Shown piece by piece: positions 54,861 to 62,731 of a stretch of 64,000 bases of DNA. Below the pieces are notes generated by a model. It saw only the letters and a list, made by a program, of their open reading frames with translations. It did not search any database and was not told where the DNA came from. The stretch covers positions 62,001-126,000 of the forward strand of contig NZ_SJDV01000003.1 of the NCBI RefSeq assembly GCF_004332155.1, given 5' to 3'. Within the stretch, counting starts at the first letter, position 1, and every line of letters starts with the position of its first letter. The position numbers and the translations under genes are program-made. Source of the DNA: Gramella sp. KN1008. GTDB lineage: Bacteria; Bacteroidota; Bacteroidia; Flavobacteriales; Flavobacteriaceae.

Positions 54861-56714
54861 ATGAGAAAGTATTTGCTTTCAATGTTCTTTTTATTGTCAT
54901 TTTTTGGGCTTTCTGCACAAGAATTGAATGTAAAAGCTAAAGTTGGTAACCCTTCTAATGTAATCAATAACGGGTTTATAGAGCTCAATGTTACAGGAGG
55001 TACCCCTCCATATCAGTATAAATGGTCTAATCAAGCCACAAGTCTCACTTCTAACAGGTCTGAAGGCCTTACTGAAGGCGTGCCATATACTGTGGTTGTT
55101 ACAGATAGTGAAGGAAATTCTGTACAAAAAGAATTTACGGTAGAGGCAGAGGCTATTACCGAGCATTTTAATGGAACATTTGCTCCAATAGTGGCCGGAA
55201 TGGGAAGTGTTCTTTTCTGGGATCCTTTTTCTGCGATCGGTATTTACGATCCGGTTGTTTATGCCGATGTTAAAAGAATAGAAGCTCCCCAATGGAATGC
55301 TCAGGAGGATGCCAAATTCGTTCTTAAAGAATGGAAGGTGGCCGAAGGAGAGCATGTTGAAGAAGGAGATCTTGTTGCAGTGGTATCAAAGAATAATGAA
55401 GATATCAATGCATATGCAAACGCAACAGGGACTTTGAAGCATTTCCTAGATGAAGGAGATGTTATTTATAATTCTGAAAATAAGGCTCATATAATTGAAC
55501 AGGGGGCTCAGTATTTTGCGAGTATCCAGTACGATGAGCCGGTGGCCTTACTACATCCTAACGGGGACCCTCAGCAAAAGAATATCCCTTTTATCGTAGT
55601 ATGGCTTGTTTTAGGAGCCTTGTTCTTTACTCTTCGACTAGGCTTTATAAATATCAGGGGATTCAGGCATTCGTTACAGCTTGCTAAAGGTAAATTTGAT
55701 GATCCAAACGCCCCAGGGCAGGTAACTCACTTCCAGGCGTTGGCAACTGCGGTTTCGGGAACTGTAGGTCTTGGAAACATTGCCGGTGTGGCCGTAGCTA
55801 TATCTCTTGGAGGAGCCGGAGCTACCATGTGGATGATCGTAGCAGGATTGCTTGGTATGTCTTCTAAATTTGTGGAATGTACGCTTGGTGTAAAATATAG
55901 ATTTATCAATTCTGAGGGCCGTGTGTTTGGTGGGCCAATGAACTACTTAAGATATGGTCTCGAGAAAAGAAATAAAAGAGGCCTCGGGAAATTCCTGGCG
56001 GCTTTCTTCGCTATTCTGGCTATCGGAGCTTCTTTTGGTGGAGGTAATATGTTTCAGGCTAACCAGTCTTTCTCAATTCTTGCCGGAGAGTTTCCAATGC
56101 TTGTTGGAAACGGATTCTGGTTTGGGGTTGTAGTTGCGATCTTCGTTGGAATTGTGATTATCGGAGGTATTAGTAGTATTGCGAAGGTAACCGGTAAGAT
56201 CGTGCCAATTATGGCCGCGATCTATGTTCTTGGAGCTTTTGTGGTGATTGGCGTGAATATTGAAAATTTAGGGCCTGCCTTTGCGGCTATCTGGGACGGA
56301 GCATTTAGTCCAAGTGCGCTTAAAGGTGGAATAATAGGAGTGTTAATAGTAGGCTTCCAGCGTGCCGCGTTCTCGAACGAGGCCGGTGTTGGTTCTGCCG
56401 CGATCGCTCACTCTGCAGCGAAAACCAATCATCCCCCTTCTGAAGGTTTCGTTGCTTTACTTGAGCCTTTTATCGATACGGTAGTAGTTTGTACCCTTAC
56501 AGCTCTGGTACTTATCTTTACAGGTATGCATGAAGTTGAAGGGGTTGGAGGAGTTGAGCTTACATCTACTGCTTTTGGTAGTGTGATCTCATGGTTCCCA
56601 TACGTCCTGGCAACGGCAGTTTTCCTTTTTGCATTCTCAACGATGATCTCATGGTCATATTACGGAATGAGAGCATGGACCTATCTCTTTGGAAAAAGTA
56701 AGAAAACGAGATGA
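54861..56714 (+). CDS. Alanine:cation symporter (AGCS) with signal peptide and lipoyl-like insertion
   Basis: The 617-residue protein has a signal peptide (1-19) and an SprB/PKD-like beta domain (about 20-95; [12 protein letters not shown]). It then has the first AGCS segment ([17 protein letters not shown]), an inserted biotinyl/lipoyl-like fold (about 125-220; [22 protein letters not shown] and [17 protein letters not shown]), and the AGCS transporter core from about 240 ([50 protein letters not shown]). The lipoyl lysine motif (DKA) is replaced by DIN, so it is probably not modified. The last family segment is missing here and is encoded by the next ORF. Confidence 0.88.
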   Translation: MRKYLLSMFFLLSFFGLSAQELNVKAKVGNPSNVINNGFIELNVTGGTPPYQYKWSNQATSLTSNRSEGLTEGVPYTVVVTDSEGNSVQKEFTVEAEAITEHFNGTFAPIVAGMGSVLFWDPFSAIGIYDPVVYADVKRIEAPQWNAQEDAKFVLKEWKVAEGEHVEEGDLVAVVSKNNEDINAYANATGTLKHFLDEGDVIYNSENKAHIIEQGAQYFASIQYDEPVALLHPNGDPQQKNIPFIVVWLVLGALFFTLRLGFINIRGFRHSLQLAKGKFDDPNAPGQVTHFQALATAVSGTVGLGNIAGVAVAISLGGAGATMWMIVAGLLGMSSKFVECTLGVKYRFINSEGRVFGGPMNYLRYGLEKRNKRGLGKFLAAFFAILAIGASFGGGNMFQANQSFSILAGEFPMLVGNGFWFGVVVAIFVGIVIIGGISSIAKVTGKIVPIMAAIYVLGAFVVIGVNIENLGPAFAAIWDGAFSPSALKGGIIGVLIVGFQRAAFSNEAGVGSAAIAHSAAKTNHPPSEGFVALLEPFIDTVVVCTLTALVLIFTGMHEVEGVGGVELTSTAFGSVISWFPYVLATAVFLFAFSTMISWSYYGMRAWTYLFGKSKKTR

Positions 56715-56950
56715 TTTATAAATCTCTTTTCCTTGTATTCGTAGTGGTAGGAGCTTCTGTTAGTTTAGGAGCGGTTCTGGACTTTTCAGATATGATGATT
56801 CTTGCAATGTCTTTCCCTAATATTATTGGATTGTACATTATGATTGGTGAAGTAAGCGACGACCTCAAGGAATATTCTCACCGGCTTAAGAAAGGTGAGT
56901 TATTTCAGAAGCCCGCTAAATCTAAAGCCCAAAAGGCCGAGGTTTCCTAG
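56711..56950 (+). CDS. Detached C-terminal segment of the AGCS symporter
   Basis: The 79-residue protein has two hydrophobic segments (about 5-22 and 27-46) and the sequence [30 protein letters not shown], which matches the usual last part of AGCS proteins after SWSYYG. The ORF lies in the -1 frame and its ATG overlaps the previous stop (ATGA). It is therefore either a true second subunit made by coupled translation or the product of a frameshift. I did not find a standard slippery heptamer. Confidence 0.75.
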   Translation: MIYKSLFLVFVVVGASVSLGAVLDFSDMMILAMSFPNIIGLYIMIGEVSDDLKEYSHRLKKGELFQKPAKSKAQKAEVS

Positions 56951-56963
56951 ACCTTTCTGAAAA

Positions 56964-57830
56964 ATGAAATTTCTAAAATCCCATTTTGCACTTTCACGAA
57001 GTCAGCAAAATGGGGTTTTTGTATTAGTAGGTCTGATAATCATTTTTCAGGTGATCCTCTTTTTTGATTTTTATCCTGAAGATACATCCGAGCCTGTTCC
57101 TGAAGCGCAGATCGAGGCATACGCAAAACAGCTTGATTCTTTAAACAGTATAAGCCCTGGGAAAAAGGATACACTATATCCTTTCAATCCTAATTTTATA
57201 ACAGATTTCAAAGGCTATGAACTTGGAATGAGCGTGGAAGAAATAGACAGGATTTTGGCCTACAGGGAAAAAGGAAAGTGGATCAATTCTACTGAAGAGT
57301 TTCAGAAGGTTACAGGAGTCTCAGATAGTTTAATGAAAGTTGTAGGCCCTTCCTTCAGGTTTCCTGAATGGGTGAGGGGAAGGCCCGCTGCTCCCACAAA
57401 TTTTTCAAAATCTACCAGTGAAACGGTAGCTTTGGCCGACCTTAATTCAGCTACGGCCGAAGATCTGAAGACAGTTAACGGAATAGGGGATGTGCTCTCT
57501 AAGAGAATCGTCAAATATAGGCAGAGCATAGGAGGATTTAGATCCCATATTCAACTTAATGACGTATACGGTCTTTCCCCTGAGGTGGTTGGGAATATCC
57601 TTCAGCGATTTGAGATACAGACTGCCCCGGATATAAAGTTAAAGAATATCAATACGATTGGGGTAGATGAAATGTCAGACTTACCCTATTTCAATTACGA
57701 TCTTGCTCAAAAAGTGATCACTTACCGCAGGCTCAATGAGGGTATCACATCTTTTGAGGAATTGATAAAAATCGAAGGTTTTCCTTCCGATAAAATCGAC
57801 AGAATTAAATTATATTTGGCCTTGCAATGA
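56964..57830 (+). CDS. ComEA-like helix-hairpin-helix protein
   Basis: The 288-residue protein has one N-terminal transmembrane helix (about residues 18-36) and helix-hairpin-helix motifs in the rest: near 80-110 (YELGMSVEEIDRILAYRE), 155-200 (LNSATAEDLKTVNGIGDVLSKRIVKYR) and 255-285 (INEGITSFEELIKIEGF-like). HhH domains of ComEA bind DNA during uptake for transformation. Here the protein is membrane-anchored and may act in DNA uptake or repair. It follows the AGCS pair by 13 nt, perhaps in one transcript. Confidence 0.87.
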   Translation: MKFLKSHFALSRSQQNGVFVLVGLIIIFQVILFFDFYPEDTSEPVPEAQIEAYAKQLDSLNSISPGKKDTLYPFNPNFITDFKGYELGMSVEEIDRILAYREKGKWINSTEEFQKVTGVSDSLMKVVGPSFRFPEWVRGRPAAPTNFSKSTSETVALADLNSATAEDLKTVNGIGDVLSKRIVKYRQSIGGFRSHIQLNDVYGLSPEVVGNILQRFEIQTAPDIKLKNINTIGVDEMSDLPYFNYDLAQKVITYRRLNEGITSFEELIKIEGFPSDKIDRIKLYLALQ

Positions 57831-57914
57831 AATTCTGGGAAATTTCATTCCAAAATTGAGAATAATTTATTGAGAGATTGATTGTCTTTAGATATCAGTC
57901 AAAACAGCTTGAAA

Positions 57915-59081
57915 ATGAGTAGATATTTTACAGAGGAGCACGAACTGTTTAGGAAAAGTTTTAAAGAATTCTTGCAGAAGGAGGTGGTACCTCATATAGA
58001 GAAGTGGGAAGAGACCGGAACCATAGAGCGCTTTATTTGGAAGAAATTTGGCGAGATGGGTTATTTTGGTCTGGAACAGCCTGAAGAATATGGTGGTTTG
58101 GACCTGGACCTGTTCTATACGGTGATATTTCTTGAAGAATTACAAATGATCAATTCCGGAGGATTTGCTGCAGCTATGTGGGCGCATGCTTATTTAGCCA
58201 TGACTCATCTTAAGTATGAAGCTAGCCACGAGTTGAAGGAAGCTTATCTTACCCCGGCTATTGAAGGAGAGAAAATAGGATGTCTTTGTATATCTGAACC
58301 ATTTGGTGGTTCTGATGTTGCAGGGATGAAGACCACAGCGATCAAAAAAGGGGATAAGTATATAGTGAATGGCTCCAAGACATTCATCACAAATGGTGTC
58401 TATGCCGATTTCTATGTGGTCGCTGCCAAGACCGATCCCGAAAAAGGTAATAAGGGGATGAGTATTTTTCTTATTGATAAGAAGGAGAAAGGTATTTCAG
58501 CTACTAAACTCAACAAATTAGGATGGAGAGCTTCAGATACAGCAGAAATTGCGTTCGACAATGTGGAGGTTTCTGCCGAAAATCTGCTGGGTGAGGAAGG
58601 GAAAGGCTTTAATTATATAATGCAGCATTTTGCGATGGAAAGACTTATTATGGGGATAAATGCGCATGCGCGATCTGAGTTTGCTCTTGAATATGCAATG
58701 GGATATATGAAAGAACGGGAGGCTTTTGGGAGAACTCTTGATAAATTCCAGGCTTTAAGACATTCGGTTGCCGAAATGGCGAGTGAGATTGAGATGATGA
58801 AAGAATTTAATTATTCGGTGGCCCAAAGACTTAATGATGGCGAGTATGTGGTGAAAGAAGCCAGTATGTCTAAATTACTTTCAACCAAGATAGCAGATGA
58901 GGTTATTTATAAATGTCTCCAGATGCTTGGAGGTTATGGCTATATGGAAGACTATCCTATGGCACGTTTATTCCGTGATAGCAGGTTGGGGCCTATTGGC
59001 GGGGGAACATCAGAAATCCTTAAAGAGATTATCGCCAAAATGGTACTAGATAATAAAGAATATAAGCCAGCTGCAAAATAG
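57915..59081 (+). CDS. Acyl-CoA dehydrogenase
   Basis: The 388-residue flavoenzyme has CISEPFGGSDVAGMKTTA, GSKTFITNG, an FAD/ETF site at GRTLDKFQALRHSVAEMASE and a final GGGTSEI. The Glu of the usual YEGTS motif is Gly here, so the catalytic base is probably the Glu in AMERL (near residue 242), as in isovaleryl- and long-chain acyl-CoA dehydrogenases. The ATG at 57915 (MSRYFTEEHELF) is chosen over an upstream in-frame TTG. The end of the gene is partly repeated downstream. Confidence 0.92.
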   Translation: MSRYFTEEHELFRKSFKEFLQKEVVPHIEKWEETGTIERFIWKKFGEMGYFGLEQPEEYGGLDLDLFYTVIFLEELQMINSGGFAAAMWAHAYLAMTHLKYEASHELKEAYLTPAIEGEKIGCLCISEPFGGSDVAGMKTTAIKKGDKYIVNGSKTFITNGVYADFYVVAAKTDPEKGNKGMSIFLIDKKEKGISATKLNKLGWRASDTAEIAFDNVEVSAENLLGEEGKGFNYIMQHFAMERLIMGINAHARSEFALEYAMGYMKEREAFGRTLDKFQALRHSVAEMASEIEMMKEFNYSVAQRLNDGEYVVKEASMSKLLSTKIADEVIYKCLQMLGGYGYMEDYPMARLFRDSRLGPIGGGTSEILKEIIAKMVLDNKEYKPAAK

Positions 59082-59141
59082 AATTTTGGCGAAATATAGA
59101 TTCCTATTCGCCAAAATGGTATTAGATAATAAAGAATATAA
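59033..59141 (+). repeat. Direct 33-bp repeat and inverted repeat at the end of the acyl-CoA dehydrogenase gene
   Basis: A 33-base segment of the gene end (59033-59065, starting CGCCAAAATGG) recurs at 59109-59141 with one mismatch. An inverted copy of its first bases (ATTTTGGCGAA, 59083-59093) can pair with 59107-59117 to form an 11-bp hairpin. The second direct copy is non-coding. Confidence 0.85.
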
Positions 59142-59153
59142 AAATTATATCAG

Positions 59154-59185
59154 GCCCGGGACTCTATTCCCGGGCTTCTTTTTTT
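59154..59185 (+). terminator. Terminator of the acyl-CoA dehydrogenase gene
   Basis: GCCCGGG pairs with CCCGGGC around an 8-nt loop and is followed by a T-rich run. The right arm lies inside the 3-prime coding end of the convergent MBL gene. Confidence 0.88.
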
Positions 59186-60048
59186 AGGTCATCATAAAAC
59201 GTCTTTCTGATCTTAGGTCCCGAAATGAAAGAATCCTTCATTTCTTCATCTGTATGGAATTTCCCGGTAAGGCTTTCATCGTTGACGATCTCTTCCTCAC
59301 TTTTCCCTTCATTAATCGCCTTTAAAATATTATCTCTGATTTCCTCCAGCATTTTCATGTATGCTTCATATTCTGCATAAGTAGCGATCTTACCATGGCC
59401 CGGAATGATCCTGGTGTTTTCATTTATCAGGGACAATCCGGTTCTGGCAGCTTCTATATCTCCCTTTACTGAGCCACCACTTTCTAGATCTATATAAGGA
59501 AATCTTCCGTTAAAAAAAGTGTCGCCGGTATGTAAAACATTGCTCTGGGGGAAATATATTAAAGCATCCCCATCTGTATGAGCATTATGAACATGTGCGA
59601 CTACAATATCATTGCCGTTAATATGGAGACTCATATTCTGATCAAAGGTAACCACTGGTAATCCATCCATTCCTAATTCTTCATTATTCTTCATTCTTTT
59701 CCTGACATTCTCATGAGCGAAAATAAGAGCACCTTCTTCCTGGAAATTTACATTTCCTCCCACATGATCGCCATGATGGTGAGTATTTACCAGGAATTTC
59801 ACAGGCTGGTCACTCAGGGACTTTATTTTGTCCATTATCTTTTGAGATAGAGGCGCAAACTGATCATCTATCATAAACACGCCGTCCTCTCCGGTCAGGA
59901 TACCAATGTTTCCGCCAGCTCCTGTTAACATATAAACATCCTTGTTTACAGGGATGATTTCAATTTCGACATTATCAAAATCCTGAAAGGCTAAAACAGA
60001 AGAGTAGCTAAATAGCAGGAATAGGAAAATGGAAGTAAAATTTTTCAT
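59164..60048 (-). CDS. MBL-fold metallo-hydrolase, secreted
   Basis: The 294-residue protein has a signal peptide (IFLFLLFSYSSVLAFQ). The metallo-beta-lactamase fold carries NTHHHGDHVGG (zinc motif HxHxDH, near residue 95), a later LHTGDTFFNGRFP and the distal IIPGHG. Glyoxalase-II-like or other hydrolase functions are possible, and a role as a lactamase cannot be claimed. It stands alone, convergent to the acyl-CoA dehydrogenase, sharing the terminator region. Confidence 0.88.
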   Translation of the reverse strand: MKNFTSIFLFLLFSYSSVLAFQDFDNVEIEIIPVNKDVYMLTGAGGNIGILTGEDGVFMIDDQFAPLSQKIMDKIKSLSDQPVKFLVNTHHHGDHVGGNVNFQEEGALIFAHENVRKRMKNNEELGMDGLPVVTFDQNMSLHINGNDIVVAHVHNAHTDGDALIYFPQSNVLHTGDTFFNGRFPYIDLESGGSVKGDIEAARTGLSLINENTRIIPGHGKIATYAEYEAYMKMLEEIRDNILKAINEGKSEEEIVNDESLTGKFHTDEEMKDSFISGPKIRKTFYDDLKKEARE

Positions 60049-60134
60049 AGTTCATATTTTTAGAAGCTTAATTTACAGAAAATTATAATATAGGGCGGGT
60101 ATAAAAGCTTACAATGAAATATCTCAAATAAATA

Positions 60135-60164
60135 TTGGCAGATAATTAAAATGAGTTATCTTTG
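60135..60164 (+). promoter_or_regulatory. Promoter of rpsU
   Basis: TTG (60135-60137), a 19-nt spacer and TATCTTTG (60157-60164) form a full consensus promoter. The predicted start is near 60168, giving a leader of about 30 nt. Confidence 0.75.
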
Positions 60165-60180
60165 CAGCCGATTCCAAAAG

Positions 60181-60192
60181 AAAGGAGGTGAT
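60181..60192 (+). promoter_or_regulatory. Extended Shine-Dalgarno site of rpsU
   Basis: AAAGGAGGTGAT, 6 nt before the ATG at 60199, is a perfect 12-base match to the anti-SD end of 16S rRNA. Such sites are exceptional in Flavobacteriia, where the anti-SD is usually hidden on the ribosome, and it decides the start of rpsU. Confidence 0.9.
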
Positions 60193-60198
60193 GACACT

Positions 60199-60393
60199 AT
60201 GTTAATTATACCAGTTAAAGACGGAGAAAATATAGATAGAGCTCTTAAGCGTTTTAAGCGTAAGTTCGATAAAACCGGAACTATGCGTCAGCTAAGAGAT
60301 CGTCAACATTTTACAAAACCTTCTGTTGAAAGAAGAGCACAGATCCAAAAGGCTCAGTACATTCAGCATTTGAGAGACGCAGAAGATATCTAG
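60199..60393 (+). CDS. rpsU: 30S ribosomal protein bS21
   Basis: The 64-residue protein has the bS21 pattern: MLIIPVKDGENIDRALKRFKRKF followed by a basic helix. bS21 sits near the 16S 3-prime end. In Flavobacterium it has been shown to help conceal the anti-SD, and rpsU is translated by ribosomes lacking bS21 through its strong SD, which makes it self-regulated. The ATG at 60199 is placed by the SD; a longer in-frame start at 60151 lies before the promoter's -7 box and is not used. Confidence 0.95.
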   Translation: MLIIPVKDGENIDRALKRFKRKFDKTGTMRQLRDRQHFTKPSVERRAQIQKAQYIQHLRDAEDI

Positions 60394-60435
60394 TATCTCG
60401 TGAAGCGATTGTAAAATCAGTCGACAATAATATTG

Positions 60436-60485
60436 AACTGTTGATAGATTAAAGTTTACTAACTTTGTTTATCAACAGTTTTTTT
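60436..60485 (+). terminator. rpsU terminator running into the xerC start
   Basis: An 11-bp stem (AACTGTTGATA, 60436-60446, with its complement at 60470-60480) encloses a smaller AAAGTT/AACTTT hairpin and is followed by a T run that ends at the xerC ATG. The loop also holds the xerC -7 box. Confidence 0.75.
60460..60467 (+). promoter_or_regulatory. -7 box of xerC inside the rpsU terminator loop
   Basis: TAACTTTG matches TAnnTTTG, 18 nt before the ATG. TTG triplets lie 16 and 24 nt upstream (60441-60443 and 60433-60435), just outside the usual range. Confidence 0.5.
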
Positions 60486-61373
60486 ATGCCCTTTTCTGCC
60501 TTTCTAGACTATCTTCAGCTCGAAAAGAATTATTCTGCTCATACAGTGAAGGCGTATGCGACAGATTTGCATGAATTCCAGCGTTTTCTGCAAGAATCTT
60601 TTGGGGAAGAGGATCTTCAGGTTGTGAATTATTCCCAAATTCGAAGCTGGATAGTTCATCTTTCGGAAAATGAAATCTCCAATCGTTCCATAAACAGGAA
60701 GGTCTCTTCCTTAAAAGCTTATTATCGATTTCTGCTAAGAATCGGTGAAATAGATTATTCTCCTTTGACTAAACATAAGGCGCTCAAGACTGCTAAAAAA
60801 GTTCAGGTTCCTTTTTCTGAAGATGAGATCATCCGGGTGCTTGAAAATATTGATGATTCCACTTTTGAAGGAATTCGGGACAGGTTCGTGGTAGAATTGT
60901 TTTATTCAACGGGCATCAGGCGCATTGAGCTTATTGAAATCAAACTAAGCGATCTGGACCTTGCTTCGGGTGTTTTGAAGGTGCTTGGAAAAAGGAATAA
61001 GGAAAGATATATTCCGCTGATAACCTCTGTAAAGAATACAGCGGTGAAATACCTTGAATTCAGGAAAGAAAAGATCCCTTTAGATTGTTCCTATCTCTTT
61101 TTGACTTCCAAAGGAGAGAAACTATATGAAAGTTTTGTTTATAGAATTATAAATAATTATTTTAGTGAGGTATCTGGTAAACTAAAAAAGAGTCCGCATA
61201 TCCTGCGGCATTCGTTTGCCACTCATTTATTGAACCAGGGTGCTAATCTAAATGCGGTAAAAGAATTGTTGGGTCACTCCAGTCTGGCGGCGACCCAGGT
61301 CTACACTCATAACAGCATTGCCGAGCTTAGCAAGATCCATAAACAGGCACACCCCAGGAACAATAAGAATTAA
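60486..61373 (+). CDS. Tyrosine recombinase XerC/XerD
   Basis: The protein has 295 residues from the ATG at 60486 (MPFSAFLDYLQ). It has an N-terminal SAM-like DNA-binding domain (1-90) and a catalytic domain with the R-K-H-R-H-Y set: STGIRRIE, the lysine in VLGKRNKER, HILRHSFATHLL and GHSSLAATQVYTH. It resolves chromosome dimers at dif sites with a partner recombinase. In-frame TTG 60465 is too early, within the -7 box. It is conserved beside rpsU and hpf, not part of a mobile element. Confidence 0.93.
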   Translation: MPFSAFLDYLQLEKNYSAHTVKAYATDLHEFQRFLQESFGEEDLQVVNYSQIRSWIVHLSENEISNRSINRKVSSLKAYYRFLLRIGEIDYSPLTKHKALKTAKKVQVPFSEDEIIRVLENIDDSTFEGIRDRFVVELFYSTGIRRIELIEIKLSDLDLASGVLKVLGKRNKERYIPLITSVKNTAVKYLEFRKEKIPLDCSYLFLTSKGEKLYESFVYRIINNYFSEVSGKLKKSPHILRHSFATHLLNQGANLNAVKELLGHSSLAATQVYTHNSIAELSKIHKQAHPRNNKN

Positions 61374-61407
61374 CTTAATCTTTTTGTTTAATTAAATTCT
61401 ACTGAAT

Positions 61408-61710
61408 ATGAAAGTAAATCTGCAGTCCGTAAACTTCAATGCCGATCAGAAACTGATTGACTTCACTCAAAGAAAACTTGATAAACTGGAAACCTATTTT
61501 GATAAGATTATTTATGCCGATGTTTACTTTAAAGTTCAAAATACGAGCGGCAAGGAGAATAAAATAACTGAGATTTTACTAAGTGTACCAGGTGGAGATA
61601 TAATGGTAAAGAAAACCTGTAATAAATTTGAAGCCTGTGTGGATGAATGTGTTAATTCTTTACAGCGACAACTCATTAAAAGGAAGGAAAAAATGAGCGC
61701 CCATGTTTAG
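61408..61710 (+). CDS. hpf: Ribosome hibernation-promoting factor, short form
   Basis: The 100-residue protein is of the HPF/RaiA family (YfiA fold) with KVNLQSVNFNADQKLIDF, VYFKVQNTSGKENKITEILL, and a conserved CVDECVNSLQRQL helix. It binds the 30S decoding region and stabilises inactive ribosomes. It lacks the long C-terminal dimerisation extension, so it is the short type. It follows xerC by 34 nt and precedes the tRNA-tuf promoter. Confidence 0.93.
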   Translation: MKVNLQSVNFNADQKLIDFTQRKLDKLETYFDKIIYADVYFKVQNTSGKENKITEILLSVPGGDIMVKKTCNKFEACVDECVNSLQRQLIKRKEKMSAHV

Positions 61711-61733
61711 CTGATTTTTTTGGAAATTATTTT

Positions 61734-61762
61734 TTGATAAAGGAATAATTTATATACATTTG
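61734..61762 (+). promoter_or_regulatory. Promoter of the tRNA-tuf operon
   Basis: TTG (61734-61736), 18 nt and TACATTTG (61755-61762) followed by CA give a full consensus, about 50 nt before tRNA-Thr. Confidence 0.75.
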
Positions 61763-61813
61763 CAGTCCGTTAGAAATAGCGGACTTTTTTATGTTGAAAA
61801 AGTGGCTTTAAAG

Positions 61814-61887
61814 GCCGATGTAGCTCAGCTGGCTAGAGCAGCTGATTTGTAATCAGCAGGTCGTGGGTTCGAGTCCCTCCATCGGCT
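61814..61887 (+). tRNA. tRNA-Thr (TGT)
   Basis: The 74-nt tRNA has acceptor GCCGATG/CATCGGC, T-arm GTGGGTTCGAGTCCC and anticodon loop TTTGTAA. It is first in the tRNA-Thr-Tyr-Gly-Thr-tuf cluster. No CCA is encoded. Confidence 0.97.
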
Positions 61888-62087
61888 CTTGAAATACTGA
61901 AATAGTAAAATTTGGGAGAATTTTGAATATTTAAAACGCTAGGTTTTAAGCTGTTAAAATTTTCTTCTTAAAATTTGAAATAAATGCTTTGGATGGTGCT
62001 TCAAATTTACTTTAATTTGCAGCCGTTTTAAAAACCATCATGAAGCTTAGTCGAAAGACTACGGTTCTATGAAATAGTGATGAAATT

Positions 62088-62170
62088 GGGGAGATACTCA
62101 AGCGGCCAACGAGGACAGACTGTAAATCTGTTGGTTTTTACCTTCGCAGGTTCGAATCCTGCTCTCCCCA
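62088..62170 (+). tRNA. tRNA-Tyr (GTA)
   Basis: The 83-nt tRNA has acceptor GGGGAGA/TCTCCCC, a long variable arm and anticodon loop CTGTAAA, anticodon GTA. The 200 nt before it (61888-62087) hold no gene, only AT-rich spacer. Confidence 0.96.
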
Positions 62171-62292
62171 CAAAGATTTTTTTGAAAATCGCGTAGAAAA
62201 TTCATTTTCTTAAGCGATTTGAGAATAAAATCTTGGTAAGGGTTTACCCTTACGGGATCACCAAATGAAATGCGGTAATCCTATAAAAGAAT

Positions 62293-62365
62293 GCGGGAGT
62301 AGCTCAGTTGGTAGAGCGTCAGCCTTCCAAGCTGAATGTCGCCGGTTCGAACCCGGTCTCCCGCT
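62293..62365 (+). tRNA. tRNA-Gly (TCC)
   Basis: The 73-nt tRNA has acceptor GCGGGAG/CTCCCGC and anticodon loop CTTCCAA, anticodon TCC. The 122 nt before it show nothing recognisable. Confidence 0.97.
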
Positions 62366-62602
62366 CTAAGCAGTATATTATCACGCTACAGGCGTGATTT
62401 TCGGCTGCATATAAATTAAGATCAGGATATTCCCCGGTCAATAGGAATGGGTAAAATTAAAGGTTTTCCAGCCTTTTCATTTTTTACTTTATTCTTTAGA
62501 TTATCCAGTATGGGTTATATCGGCGCTGTACCTCGATCCTGATTTTCCATAAACCGATATAGGTTTATGGTTGTTGCTGTTTAAAAAACAGTAGGTTTTT
62601 AG
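62366..62602 (+). other. Structured spacer between tRNA-Gly and tRNA-Thr
   Basis: This 237-nt stretch has no ORF of note. It contains several inverted repeats: ATCACGC/GCGTGAT at 62380-62398, ATCAGGAT near 62421 with its distant complement ATCCTGAT near 62536, and ATAAACC/GGTTTAT near 62550-62567. It may be only a processing spacer or may fold as a leader or small RNA. Confidence 0.45.
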
Positions 62603-62674
62603 GCCGACGTAGCTCAGGGGTAGAGCGTTTCCTTGGTAAGGAAGAGGTCACGGGTTCAATTCCCGTCGTTGGCT
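62603..62674 (+). tRNA. tRNA-Thr (GGT)
   Basis: The 72-nt tRNA has acceptor GCCGACG pairing with CGTTGGC (one G-T pair) and anticodon loop TTGGTAA, anticodon GGT. It ends 57 nt before tuf and is probably cotranscribed with it. Confidence 0.96.
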
Positions 62675-62731
62675 CTAGTTTTGTATAAAATTGAACACTA
62701 ATATATAACTAAGATTAAATAAGTATTAATT

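Noticed and set aside
56690..56714. Programmed -1 frameshift joining the AGCS ORF and the 79-residue ORF
   Set aside because: The bases before the stop contain A-rich runs but no X-XXY-YYZ heptamer in the zero frame; ATGA-coupled re-initiation or an indel explains the layout more simply.
60486..61373. xerC as integrase of a mobile element next to tRNAs
   Set aside because: There are no other element genes or attachment-site duplications, and the setting between rpsU and hpf is a normal chromosomal place for XerC/D.
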